Assembly: GCA_900315565.1 (NCBI GenBank)
Contig: OMZS01000015.1
Location: forward strand, 1 to 64,000
Source: an uncultured Prevotellaceae bacterium
GTDB lineage: Bacteria; Bacteroidota; Bacteroidia; Bacteroidales; Bacteroidaceae
Direction: 5' to 3'
DNA: 64,000 bases
Position 1 is the first letter of the stretch. Each line of letters opens with the position of its first letter. The notes under the pieces are model-generated. The model worked only from the letters and a program-made list of their open reading frames with translations. It was not told where the DNA came from and searched no databases. Shown in pieces: positions 7,068-15,245 of this stretch. A program made the position numbers and the translations under genes.

Positions 7068-8483
7068 TTACTTCATCTTGAACTTGTGCGGGTTGAGCAT
7101 GTTCTTCGGGTCGAGGGCAGCGTCGAGCTCTTCCTTCGACATGAGGTTCTGCTCAAGCACAATGTCGTACACCGAGCGGTTGGTCTGCAGGGCTTCCTTA
7201 GCCACCTTGGTGCAGGTCTTGTAGCCGATGTAGGGGTTCAGGGCTGTGACAATGCCAATGGAGTTCTTCACCATTTCGTAGCAGCGCTCCTTGTTGACGG
7301 TGATGCCCAGGATGCACTCCTCTACGAGGGTGTCGATGGCGTTCTTCAGCCAAAGCAGACTCTCAATGAGGGCTTCGGTGATGACGGGTTCCATCACATT
7401 GAGCTGCAGCTGGCCAGCCTCTGCGGCAAAGCTTACGGTGGTGTCGTTGCCGATAACCTTGAAGCAAACCTGGTTGACTACCTCGGGAATAACGGGGTTC
7501 ACCTTGCCCGGCATGATGCTTGATCCAGGAGCGCGCGGCGGCAGGTTAATCTCGTTCAGACCGCAGCGGGGGCCAGAGGCCATCAGACGGAAGTCGTTAC
7601 ACATCTTACTGATCTTAATGGCCAGGCGCTTCAATGCGCTGGAGTAGCTCACGTAAGCACCGGTGTCGGGAGTGGCCTCCACGAGGTCGGCTGCCGAGAC
7701 GAAGGCTTCGCCGGTGAGCTTGCTCAGGTTGGCGGCGCAGAGCTTGGCAAAACCGGGCACGGCATTCAGACCAGTACCGATAGCGGTGCCACCCATGTTG
7801 ATTTCGTGCAGCAGTTTCACGTTGCGCTCCAGATTGAGGATTTCCTCTTCCAGATTGTTGGCGTAGGCGTTGAACTCCTGTCCGCTGGTCATTGGAACGG
7901 CATCCTGCAGCTGGGTGCGGCCCATCTTAATGATGTCCTTGAATTCCTCGCCTTTGTAACGCAGGGCGCTGATGAGGCCAGTGAGGCTGGCAACGAGGCT
8001 CTTGTTCATGCGGATAAGGGCCAGACGGATGGTGGTGGGATAAACGTCGTTGGTGGATTGTCCGCAGTTGCAGTGGTCGTTGGGATAGCAGTGCTGGTAG
8101 TCGCCCTTCTCGTAGCCCATGATTTCGAGTGCGCGGTTGGCAATCACCTCGTTGGCGTTCATGTTCACCGAAGTTCCGGCACCGCCCTGCATCATGTCGA
8201 TGGGGAAGTTCTCGTGCCACTTGCCGTCGATGATTTCGCGGCAAGCCTGGCTGATGGCGCCTGCTATCTCGTCGTTGATCACGCCCAGTGAGTGGTTGGT
8301 CTGCACGGCAGCCAGCTTCACGTATGCAATGGCGATGACATAGTCGGGATAATCGCGCATCTTCTTGCGGGAGATGTGATAGTTGTTGATACCACGTTGT
8401 GTCTGTACGCCGTAGAGTGCGTCGGCGGGTACTTTGAGCTCACCAAGGAGGTCGCTCTCAACTCTGAATTTCTGTTCTGACAT
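7068..8483 (-). CDS. aspA: Aspartate ammonia-lyase
   Basis: A 471-residue member of the fumarase/aspartase superfamily converting L-aspartate to fumarate and ammonia. The catalytic lid signature GSSIMPGKVNP is present near residue 320, and the N-terminal SDLLGELKVPADALYGVQT is typical of AspA rather than fumarase C. It is the last gene of the dcuB-ansB-porin-aspA unit, so imported aspartate can be turned into fumarate, the electron acceptor of anaerobic fumarate respiration. A heptamer repeat separates it from the porin gene. Confidence 0.95.
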   Translation of the reverse strand: MSEQKFRVESDLLGELKVPADALYGVQTQRGINNYHISRKKMRDYPDYVIAIAYVKLAAVQTNHSLGVINDEIAGAISQACREIIDGKWHENFPIDMMQGGAGTSVNMNANEVIANRALEIMGYEKGDYQHCYPNDHCNCGQSTNDVYPTTIRLALIRMNKSLVASLTGLISALRYKGEEFKDIIKMGRTQLQDAVPMTSGQEFNAYANNLEEEILNLERNVKLLHEINMGGTAIGTGLNAVPGFAKLCAANLSKLTGEAFVSAADLVEATPDTGAYVSYSSALKRLAIKISKMCNDFRLMASGPRCGLNEINLPPRAPGSSIMPGKVNPVIPEVVNQVCFKVIGNDTTVSFAAEAGQLQLNVMEPVITEALIESLLWLKNAIDTLVEECILGITVNKERCYEMVKNSIGIVTALNPYIGYKTCTKVAKEALQTNRSVYDIVLEQNLMSKEELDAALDPKNMLNPHKFKMK

Positions 8484-8511
8484 AATACTATTTTTATTTT
8501 ACGATTTTTCT

Positions 8512-8584
8512 ACAATTTTACAATTTTACGATTTTGGGTGTTGGGTGTTGGGTGGTTGGTGGTGGGTGTTGGGTGGTTGGTGTT
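8512..8584. repeat. ACAATTTT octamers and seven GGGTGTT heptamers
   Basis: Three 8-bp units (8512-8535) are followed by seven 7-bp units (8536-8584): gggtgtt, gggtgtt, gggtggt, tggtggt, gggtgtt, gggtggt, tggtgtt. They lie between the porin and aspA genes. The G-rich plus strand has G-quadruplex potential. A related array of exactly seven heptamers forms the 3' end of ygiQ. Confidence 0.8.
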
Positions 8585-8624
8585 GATAATCACCTTTCAC
8601 CCGTCACCTTTCACCCGTTCTTGT

Positions 8625-9791
8625 TTAGAACATCGGCAGCTGCCAGATGTAGCCCACCGAGATGCGGTTGGTGCTGTAGTCGTCCACACCGTATGCTTTT
8701 GCGCGGTCTGTGTAGCTGTAGTGACGGCCCACATAGGTGAGGAAGAAGTGCAGGTTGCTGTTCTTCAACGGATAGAATTCAACACCAGCGAGATAACCTA
8801 AAGCTGTGCGATACTTGCCTTTTTCAATCGTACCGTTGGCTTTGGAGAATCCTTCGTTCTCGAGCATTCCCTTGACAAAGAAGTTCCATTTCGGGTTGAA
8901 GCGATACTGGGCTTTCATAACCAGCGACAGATACTCAGCGTCGTTCTGGTGTCCGCCATGAGCGTTGTTGCCTACGATGCTTGAAACGATGCCCTCGCGG
9001 TCAATGCCTTCACGCATGTACATCACATCGAAGAATGCGTCGAAATTGTTAACGGTAACCTCGTTGCCCAGGGCAATGTAATGGCTCTGATTGCCTCTGG
9101 CCTGACTCATCAGTGAGTAGCTCCAGCGTGTTTTGAACACACCGCCGAAATCGCCGTTCCAGTTGGCTGTGTAAACCAGGGGCACCTTCGACTGTTCGTA
9201 GCCATCGCCATACATGTCGCTCATGCTGCCGCTGCGGCTGTCGAGCACTTGCAGCTGCAACTGGTGGCTGGGGGCAAGCTGGAACTGGAAGTTGGCACCG
9301 GTGAGGAAGTTGCTCATGTAGTCAACCATGTCTGAGTATTCGTAAATCTCAATGGGGTTGAGGTCAAATTCAATACCACCATAGGCAGCACATTGCTTAC
9401 CAAGGAACATGGAGAACTTGTCGTTCACGTTGACACCGATACCGGCCACGTCGATCGATGATGCAGGCATGTTGTCAATGCCGTCGGGAGCGGGCGAGTT
9501 GTTGCGGTTCAGACGCTGACGCCAGCGGAAAGAGAATGTATCGTTGATGTTTCCTTTTGCCTCAATACGAATCTGACGCATGTTGAACTTGGCATTCTGG
9601 AAGTCACCGTCGGCCTGATTAATGTCGAAACTGTTGTTGAGGTTCAACAGGAAATGGAAATTATCCTGTTTCTTCTCAATCTTAGTGACCTTCTCGAACA
9701 GAGATTCCTCACCTGCAGCAGCATCCTTATCCTGCTGTGCCATGATGGTTGCAGGCACAAAAAGCAGGGCTAAAAACAATATCTTCTTCAT
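8625..9791 (-). CDS. Outer-membrane porin, Porin_O_P-like
   Basis: A 388-residue protein with a Sec signal (MKKILFLALLFVPATIMAQ), a short coiled segment (FEKVTKIEKKQDNF), and a beta-barrel rich in alternating aromatic strands ending in the outer-membrane assembly signal WQLPMF. It resembles the phosphate-selective porin O/P family as found in Bacteroidales. It sits between the asparaginase and aspartase genes, so it may let asparagine, aspartate or dicarboxylates through the outer membrane. That substrate is inferred from context only. Confidence 0.78.
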   Translation of the reverse strand: MKKILFLALLFVPATIMAQQDKDAAAGEESLFEKVTKIEKKQDNFHFLLNLNNSFDINQADGDFQNAKFNMRQIRIEAKGNINDTFSFRWRQRLNRNNSPAPDGIDNMPASSIDVAGIGVNVNDKFSMFLGKQCAAYGGIEFDLNPIEIYEYSDMVDYMSNFLTGANFQFQLAPSHQLQLQVLDSRSGSMSDMYGDGYEQSKVPLVYTANWNGDFGGVFKTRWSYSLMSQARGNQSHYIALGNEVTVNNFDAFFDVMYMREGIDREGIVSSIVGNNAHGGHQNDAEYLSLVMKAQYRFNPKWNFFVKGMLENEGFSKANGTIEKGKYRTALGYLAGVEFYPLKNSNLHFFLTYVGRHYSYTDRAKAYGVDDYSTNRISVGYIWQLPMF

Positions 9792-9838
9792 AATAAATAG
9801 ATTTGGTTAGGTGATTGACTTTTGATAGGCTTAACTGA

Positions 9839-10888
9839 TTAATACTTCTTGAAGTATTCCTGAATCTGCTGCCAGTCGTGAGTCTTGGTCAGGGCGAGCA
9901 TGAGCAGCACGCGTGCCTTCTGCGGATTCAGATCGAGAGCAGCCACGAAATGATATTTAGCGTCGTCAACCTCACTGTTCAGACAGGTGGGGCCTGTGGG
10001 GCAGCGCGAAGAGCGTACAATCTGAATGCCGCTGTTCTGAGCCTTCTCGGCTACAGTGAATACATCCTTGTAGAAGTTACCGTCGCCTACACCAGCCAGC
10101 ACGATGCCGTCGAACTTGGCGTCAACAAATGCCTGCATGGGCAGCGGAGAGCAGTTGGCATAACCGTAAACGATACCTACGTTGGGAAGTTTGTCCAAGT
10201 TGGTGACATCAAACTCCGACTTAGTGGTATGCAGGTTGTTGGGTGTCTGCAGCATGTGAGCCTCGCCGTTGTAGATGTAACCGATGATGCCTGAGGGGCC
10301 TCCTTCGAAGGTGTCGCAGTCAATGGTGTGGGTCTTAATGACGGTCTTGGCGTCGAGCAGCTGGTTGTTCATACAGCAAATCACACCCATGCCCTTGACG
10401 GCAGGTGAAGCGGCAGCAGCCACGGCATTGTAGAGGTTGGCGGGACCGTCGGCACTGATAGCTGTCGAGGGACGCATAGAGCCGGCCAGCACTACGGGCT
10501 TGTCGCTCTTAACGGTCAGATTGAGGAAGTAAGCGGTTTCTTCCATGGTGTCGGTTCCGTGGGTGATCACCACGCCGTCGTAACCTTCCTGATTGAGCAG
10601 TTGGTTAATGCGCTTGGCCAGTTTCAGCCAAACCTCGTTGTTCATGTCCTGTGAACCGATGTTAACCAGCTGTTCGCCGCTCACGTCGGCAATGTCGAGC
10701 ATCTGGGGAACGGCGTCGATGAGGGTCTGAATGCCCACCTGACCAGCGCTGTAGGCAGACGATGTGGAAGATTTGCTCACACCGGCGATGGTACCGCCAG
10801 TAGCGATGATGCGGATTTTTGGCTTAGCCACGATGTTTACTGAAACCAACAGTGCCATGAGCACCATAATGTTACGCAATGTTTTCAT
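9839..10888 (-). CDS. ansB: Type II (periplasmic) L-asparaginase
   Basis: A 349-residue asparaginase with a Sec signal peptide (cleavage likely after SVNIVA). Both catalytic threonine motifs are present: IATGGTIAG near residues 28-36 and THGTDTMEETA near 109-119. The signal peptide, length and Thr-Asp motif support the high-affinity periplasmic type. It hydrolyses asparagine to aspartate and ammonia in the periplasm. Its neighbours dcuB and aspA then take up and deaminate the aspartate. Confidence 0.93.
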   Translation of the reverse strand: MKTLRNIMVLMALLVSVNIVAKPKIRIIATGGTIAGVSKSSTSSAYSAGQVGIQTLIDAVPQMLDIADVSGEQLVNIGSQDMNNEVWLKLAKRINQLLNQEGYDGVVITHGTDTMEETAYFLNLTVKSDKPVVLAGSMRPSTAISADGPANLYNAVAAAASPAVKGMGVICCMNNQLLDAKTVIKTHTIDCDTFEGGPSGIIGYIYNGEAHMLQTPNNLHTTKSEFDVTNLDKLPNVGIVYGYANCSPLPMQAFVDAKFDGIVLAGVGDGNFYKDVFTVAEKAQNSGIQIVRSSRCPTGPTCLNSEVDDAKYHFVAALDLNPQKARVLLMLALTKTHDWQQIQEYFKKY

Positions 10889-10931
10889 AATTTTTTTGTT
10901 TAAGGGTTAGTAAATATAAGGTTGTTTGAAA

Positions 10932-12278
10932 TTAATACAGGAATGTAATGATAAGATAGCCTACTCCGATAGATACAAAGGTGGTGATGAAGCCCGACAA
11001 CTGGAACGAGTGGTTGAGCACATACTTGCCGATGCGTGTGGTGCCAGTGGTGTCGAAGTTGATGGCTGCCACCTCGGTGGGGTAGTTGGGTATAAAGAAG
11101 TAGCCGTTCACGGCGGGGAACATGGCCACCAGTGCCAAGGGAGGAATGCCCAAGCCGATGCCCAAAGGATAGAGCGTGCGTACGGTGGCGGCCTGTGAGA
11201 AGAGCATGATGCTCATGAAGAACAGAGCCACGGAGAAGAGGAACGGATACTGGGTGACGATGTCGGCGATGTGGGACTTGAAGAACTCCAGGTTGCCGTT
11301 GAAGAAGGTGTCGCCCATCCAGGCAATACCAAAGATACTTACCATGGCATTCATGCCGGCGCCGAACACATTGCCCGTTACGGCCTTTTTCACGTCGGCC
11401 TTGCCAACAATCAGGATGAGGGCGGCAATCGACATCATAATGATCTCAATGCACTCAGGCATGGCCAGTGTGGTTTCCTTGCCGTCAATAGTGAACGAGG
11501 GCCGAAGCGAGGGAACACTACCGAACAGCACAACCAGGAACACACCCAGCAGGAAGGCCAGTACCGAATACTTGGCGCGCGGGTTGGGGTTGCTTTCCAT
11601 TTGTTGCATCTTCTGTGCTTCGGCATCAGGATTGATGAGGCCTTCGCGCACGCGGCGCTGATACTCGGGATCGTCGTCAAGCTCCTTGCCCACGCGGTTC
11701 TGCACAAACGACGATACAAGGATGGCGATGAGCGATGCAGGAATACACACCAGCATGATGTCCTTCAGCTCAATGCCTTTGCCGCCCAGCAGGTCGGTGC
11801 TGATGATGGCGGCGGTGGCTGCCGAGACAGGGCTGCCCGTAATGCCCAACGAGGCAGCAATGGTTGCCACCGTCATGGGGCGCTCGGGGCGTATTTTGCT
11901 GTTCTTGGCAATCTCAGAGATGATGGGGAGCAGCGAGTAAGAAGTGTGAGCTGTGCCTGCTACCAGACAGAAAAGCCATGTGGTGAGCGGGCCATAATAA
12001 GTAATGTGGTCGGGGTGCTTGCGCAGAAACTTGGCAGCCAAGCCCACCAAGTAGTCGAGTCCGCCAGCGGCTTGCAGGGCAGCGGCTGCTGTGATGACGC
12101 TCACAATGATGAGCATCACGTCGATGGGCAGCTTGCCAGGCTGAAGGCCGAAGAGGAACACCAAGATGAATACGCCCACCATGCCGTAAATACCCAATCC
12201 GATACTGCCCACACGGGCACCAATAAAAATGAGCGACAGCACGATGGCCAATTGAAGAAGAACGATTGCCGTTACCAT
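10932..12278 (-). CDS. dcuB: Anaerobic C4-dicarboxylate transporter, DcuA/DcuB family
   Basis: A 448-residue inner-membrane antiporter with about ten to twelve hydrophobic segments and family sequences such as GLDYLVGLAAKFLRKHPDHI and PNYPTEVAAINFD. Dcu carriers exchange aspartate, fumarate or malate for succinate under anaerobic conditions. As first gene of the asparagine unit it can import aspartate made by AnsB and export succinate. DcuA and DcuB cannot be separated by eye; the symbol follows usual Bacteroides naming. The leader from the -7 element is about 140 bases long. Confidence 0.88.
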   Translation of the reverse strand: MVTAIVLLQLAIVLSLIFIGARVGSIGLGIYGMVGVFILVFLFGLQPGKLPIDVMLIIVSVITAAAALQAAGGLDYLVGLAAKFLRKHPDHITYYGPLTTWLFCLVAGTAHTSYSLLPIISEIAKNSKIRPERPMTVATIAASLGITGSPVSAATAAIISTDLLGGKGIELKDIMLVCIPASLIAILVSSFVQNRVGKELDDDPEYQRRVREGLINPDAEAQKMQQMESNPNPRAKYSVLAFLLGVFLVVLFGSVPSLRPSFTIDGKETTLAMPECIEIIMMSIAALILIVGKADVKKAVTGNVFGAGMNAMVSIFGIAWMGDTFFNGNLEFFKSHIADIVTQYPFLFSVALFFMSIMLFSQAATVRTLYPLGIGLGIPPLALVAMFPAVNGYFFIPNYPTEVAAINFDTTGTTRIGKYVLNHSFQLSGFITTFVSIGVGYLIITFLY

Positions 12279-12426
12279 AAGTGTTTGTTTTTTAAGGTTA
12301 ATGTCAGAGTGTTATTCCGACTCAAGGTTGGGTTGTCCGAGGTTTCTCTTGATGCAGGTTTCGTTCATCAGAGTCTTTCCAGAGACCTAAGGTTAAAGTT
12401 ACAAGGTTGGGTTTTAATTTCGTTGG

Positions 12427-12434
12427 CAAAGATA
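12427..12434 (-). promoter_or_regulatory. dcuB operon -7 element
   Basis: TATCTTTG on the minus strand matches TAnnTTTG perfectly. No -33 TTTG is present at the standard spacing, so an activator may be needed; this would fit an anaerobically controlled operon. Confidence 0.55.
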
Positions 12435-12572
12435 GAGCATTCTTTGCAAAGGTGATTTACAAATTTGGGAACAAAATTTGCAAAAAACGAACTTTATGGC
12501 TTTTTTGCCTCAAAACACTCGAAAAAAGGTCTTTTTTTTATGAAAAATGAGCGTTTTCAGCACTTTTTTTTG

Positions 12573-12580
12573 TATCTTTG
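12573..12580 (+). promoter_or_regulatory. -7 element of the AraC-type regulator
   Basis: TATCTTTG matches the Bacteroidetes consensus and lies 53 bases before the ATG at 12633. The expected -33 position holds only TTTT. Confidence 0.6.
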
Positions 12581-12632
12581 CGGTCACAAACCATGTGTTT
12601 GATATGCATGTCTGTCAGCTTGTTTTTTGCCA

Positions 12633-13514
12633 ATGAGTGTTCAAATTTACAATCTTCCAGAGTTTGCCGAGCAGCACTTCGTGTCCGATATTTATGGCGC
12701 TTCCGTAGCCTTCTTGGACATGAACCAGGACTTCGTGGAGCGATTAGGGCAGGAGCCTGTGATGGTGAATTTCTATGGCGTGGTGTTGATGATTTATGGT
12801 ACTGCCGACTATAGCATAAGCCGACATAAGCTGAGCCTGTCCATGCACGACATGATGGTGATTCCCCCACACAGAACCATTGCGCATCTGGGCTGCTCGC
12901 CACGTGCGGCAGCGGTGTATCTGCTGGTGGAGGCAGGCTATTTTGAACAACTACTCAAGATGGACGACAACCTGCGCGGCACCATTCCGCTCGAGATTTT
13001 TGAAATTCACCCTATCTTCCATTTAGACGAGTCGAAAGCTTCTGAGCTCTACGACCACTTTCAGCAAATACGCAAGGCCATTCAGCAACCACATATATAT
13101 AAAGATGAGATGTTGAAATATCAGATTCACATTTTGCAGCTTTTCCTGGCTGAGCAGCTCTATGGCGACAACGTGGCTACCCACGACCTGAAGCACAAGG
13201 AGAACATCTTTAAAATCTTTATGTATCTGGCTGCCCAGAACTACCGCACAGAGCGGCAGGTGAAGTTCTATGCCGACAAACTCAACATCACCACCGCCTA
13301 TCTGTCGCGCACCGTGCGCGAAATCAGCGGCAACACCGTCTATGGCTACTTGTCGAGTTTCCTTTACAACGAGGCGTGCCGTTTGCTGAAAACCACTTCG
13401 AAGACCATCGGCGAGATTGCCGATGAGCTGTCGTTCAACGATCAGTCGGCTTTCACCAATTTCTTTAAGCAGAAAGCTGGCATGTCGCCGTTGGCCTACA
13501 GGGTTAAAAAGTAA
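12633..13514 (+). CDS. AraC-family transcriptional regulator
   Basis: A 293-residue regulator. I use the ATG at 12633 rather than the in-frame TTG two codons earlier. The N-terminal half is a cupin-like sensor domain. The C-terminal third has the two AraC helix-turn-helix units: LNITTAYLSRTVREISG and KTIGEIADELSFNDQSAFTN followed by FFKQKAGMSPLAYR. It overlaps the next gene by one base (TAATG), so it probably controls the EamA exporter, its own gene and perhaps the divergent dcuB operon. Its ligand is unknown. Confidence 0.88.
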   Translation: MSVQIYNLPEFAEQHFVSDIYGASVAFLDMNQDFVERLGQEPVMVNFYGVVLMIYGTADYSISRHKLSLSMHDMMVIPPHRTIAHLGCSPRAAAVYLLVEAGYFEQLLKMDDNLRGTIPLEIFEIHPIFHLDESKASELYDHFQQIRKAIQQPHIYKDEMLKYQIHILQLFLAEQLYGDNVATHDLKHKENIFKIFMYLAAQNYRTERQVKFYADKLNITTAYLSRTVREISGNTVYGYLSSFLYNEACRLLKTTSKTIGEIADELSFNDQSAFTNFFKQKAGMSPLAYRVKK

Positions 13515-14401
13515 TGAAACGAGAAGTCTTGCTCTACCACCTTGTAGCCTTCCTCGTTGTGGCCATCTGGGGAAGCACCTTTGTATTTACCAAGTTGTTG
13601 CTGGTCAGTGGACTGTCGGCTGCCGTGATTTTCTCTCTGCGCTTTATCATAGCTTATGTGCTGCTGCTGGTTTTTGCCCTGGGACGCAAATCGTTTCGCT
13701 GGTGGGCCGACTCTTGGCGCGACGAACTTTTGATGGCGGCGCTAGGGCTGACGGGTGGCTCACTCTACTTCTTGGCAGAAAATTCGGCCATGAACTATAC
13801 CACCACTACCAACACCTCGCTCATTGTTTGCTGCTGCCCTGTGTTCGCGTCGCTGCTCATCGGTGCGTTCTATAAGTCCGAGCGTATGAGGCCCCTCCAG
13901 GTGGTAGGCACATTGCTGGCCGTGCTCGGTGTAGCGGCAGTGGTGCTCAATGGCCATTTCGTGCTCCATCTCTCACCTCTCGGCGATACGTTGGCATTGG
14001 TGGCCAACCTTTGCTGGGCAGTTTATTCGTTACTGATGATACCGGCCAACCAGCGCTACGATGCGGTGTTCATTACGCGCAAAGTGTTTTTCTATGGGTT
14101 GGCCACCATGATTCCCTATTTTCTGCTTTATCCGGAGCAGCCCCCGTTGCAGGTACTGCTGCGCCCCGACGTGCTGCTCAATCTGCTGTTTTTGGGTTGC
14201 GTGGCCTCTATGGCTTGTTTCCTAGCCTGGACGTGGGCAATGGACAAGCTGGGTGCCATTGTTACCACCAACTATGTGTATGTCAATCCGCTGGTCACTA
14301 TTCTTTTTGCATGGTGGCTGCTCAACGAACAAATCACCCCTTGGTTCCTTTTGGGCACAGTCCTCATTCTTGGCGGCATGTATTTAGCTGACAAGAAATA
14401 A
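13514..14401 (+). CDS. EamA/DMT-family transporter
   Basis: A 295-residue membrane protein with ten hydrophobic segments and two EamA repeats, the typical size for the drug/metabolite transporter superfamily. N-terminal AIWGSTFVFTKLLL and the late NYVYVNPLVTILFAW segments are diagnostic. Such proteins usually export amino acids or other metabolites. It is translationally coupled to the upstream AraC-type regulator. Substrate not deducible. Confidence 0.88.
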   Translation: MKREVLLYHLVAFLVVAIWGSTFVFTKLLLVSGLSAAVIFSLRFIIAYVLLLVFALGRKSFRWWADSWRDELLMAALGLTGGSLYFLAENSAMNYTTTTNTSLIVCCCPVFASLLIGAFYKSERMRPLQVVGTLLAVLGVAAVVLNGHFVLHLSPLGDTLALVANLCWAVYSLLMIPANQRYDAVFITRKVFFYGLATMIPYFLLYPEQPPLQVLLRPDVLLNLLFLGCVASMACFLAWTWAMDKLGAIVTTNYVYVNPLVTILFAWWLLNEQITPWFLLGTVLILGGMYLADKK

Positions 14402-14435
14402 AAGGATTAGGAACAGGGGTGATGAAGTGGAGCTG

Positions 14436-15245
14436 TTATGGGCAAAAACGGATGTAGCTGCGGTCGTCGAAGGAGTGGCGGCCGTGCATGAGGCCTTTTG
14501 TGGCCTTGAAGCGGTTAATGCAGAGTGGGTCGTCGGCCAGTTGGCAGGCGAGCTGCTGCTCGCTTTCGGCGAGGGTGGGGCAGAGAAAGGGGTAGCCATC
14601 GGTGGATAGGACAATTTCATGGGCCAGACTGACATCAAGGATACGTACTTTGCCGATGGGCATGGGGAAACCGTCGATAACGGCGAAGGTCTTGTTTTGG
14701 TGCTGGCAACTGTCGATGAGTACGGGCAGAATGAAGTCGCGCCCGTAGTCGTGCTGCTGAAAGTCTTCTATGTGTTTTCCTTGCATGAGCTGCAGGCGGA
14801 TGAAGGCGCTACGCATTTCTGCCACGGGCTGCTCGTAGGGCTTGGGATTGTCGAAAAAGGTTCCGTCAACCAGACATTGGCAATCGCCTACAAGCCATAG
14901 TTCTTTGCGCTCCTGGCTGTAGATGACGGCGCTTGCGGCCATCCTTTCGGTGGGCTGTTGGAGTAGTTTTTGCATGTCGGCTTGCATGCGGGCGTAAACA
15001 AAGTGGATGTATTGGGTGATGTTGTGGCAGAAGTGCTGACAGTCGGTGTCGGCGGGCATGGACTCGATGTACTGGCGCACAAGCGTCATGCAGTACTGAC
15101 CGTTGCTCATGGTGGGGTGGAAACGGTGGCTACTCTTGCTGGTACTGCCGTCGATAACGGCTATGAAGTTATCGGTGACGACGATTGCGTCCTCGTTGGT
15201 CTGCTGGCTTATCTTGCCTGTGCTGCTTAGCTCTATGATGGTCAC
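14436..15245 (-). CDS. PP2C-like serine/threonine phosphatase (divergent)
   Basis: A 269-residue soluble protein. The only plausible start is the GTG at 15245; upstream codons are heptamer repeat without ATG. PP2C metal-site motifs are recognisable but altered: NEDAIVV followed by VIDGST, GDCQ in place of GDSR, LSTDG, and DDRSYI near the C-terminus. It should dephosphorylate proteins, or bind metal without turnover. The gene overlaps the 3' end of ygiQ by 77 bases. No kinase partner is encoded nearby. Confidence 0.65.
   Translation of the reverse strand: MTIIELSSTGKISQQTNEDAIVVTDNFIAVIDGSTSKSSHRFHPTMSNGQYCMTLVRQYIESMPADTDCQHFCHNITQYIHFVYARMQADMQKLLQQPTERMAASAVIYSQERKELWLVGDCQCLVDGTFFDNPKPYEQPVAEMRSAFIRLQLMQGKHIEDFQQHDYGRDFILPVLIDSCQHQNKTFAVIDGFPMPIGKVRILDVSLAHEIVLSTDGYPFLCPTLAESEQQLACQLADDPLCINRFKATKGLMHGRHSFDDRSYIRFCP

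Larger units (their letters stand above)
12279..12632. other. Divergent regulatory region dcuB / AraC-type gene
   Basis: No gene is visible. On the minus strand TATCTTTG (12434 to 12427) is the likely dcuB -7 element; the roughly 140-base leader contains CAAGGTTGGGTT twice (12323-12334 and 12402-12413). On the plus strand TATCTTTG (12573-12580) is the likely -7 element for the AraC-type gene. AT-rich DNA with two CAAATTTG-like words (12460-12480) lies between them. Confidence 0.6.

Noticed and set aside
12460-12480. Two CAAATTTG-like words near the dcuB promoter as a regulator site
   Set aside because: Such words are frequent in the AT-rich spacers here and lack a fixed, symmetrical arrangement.
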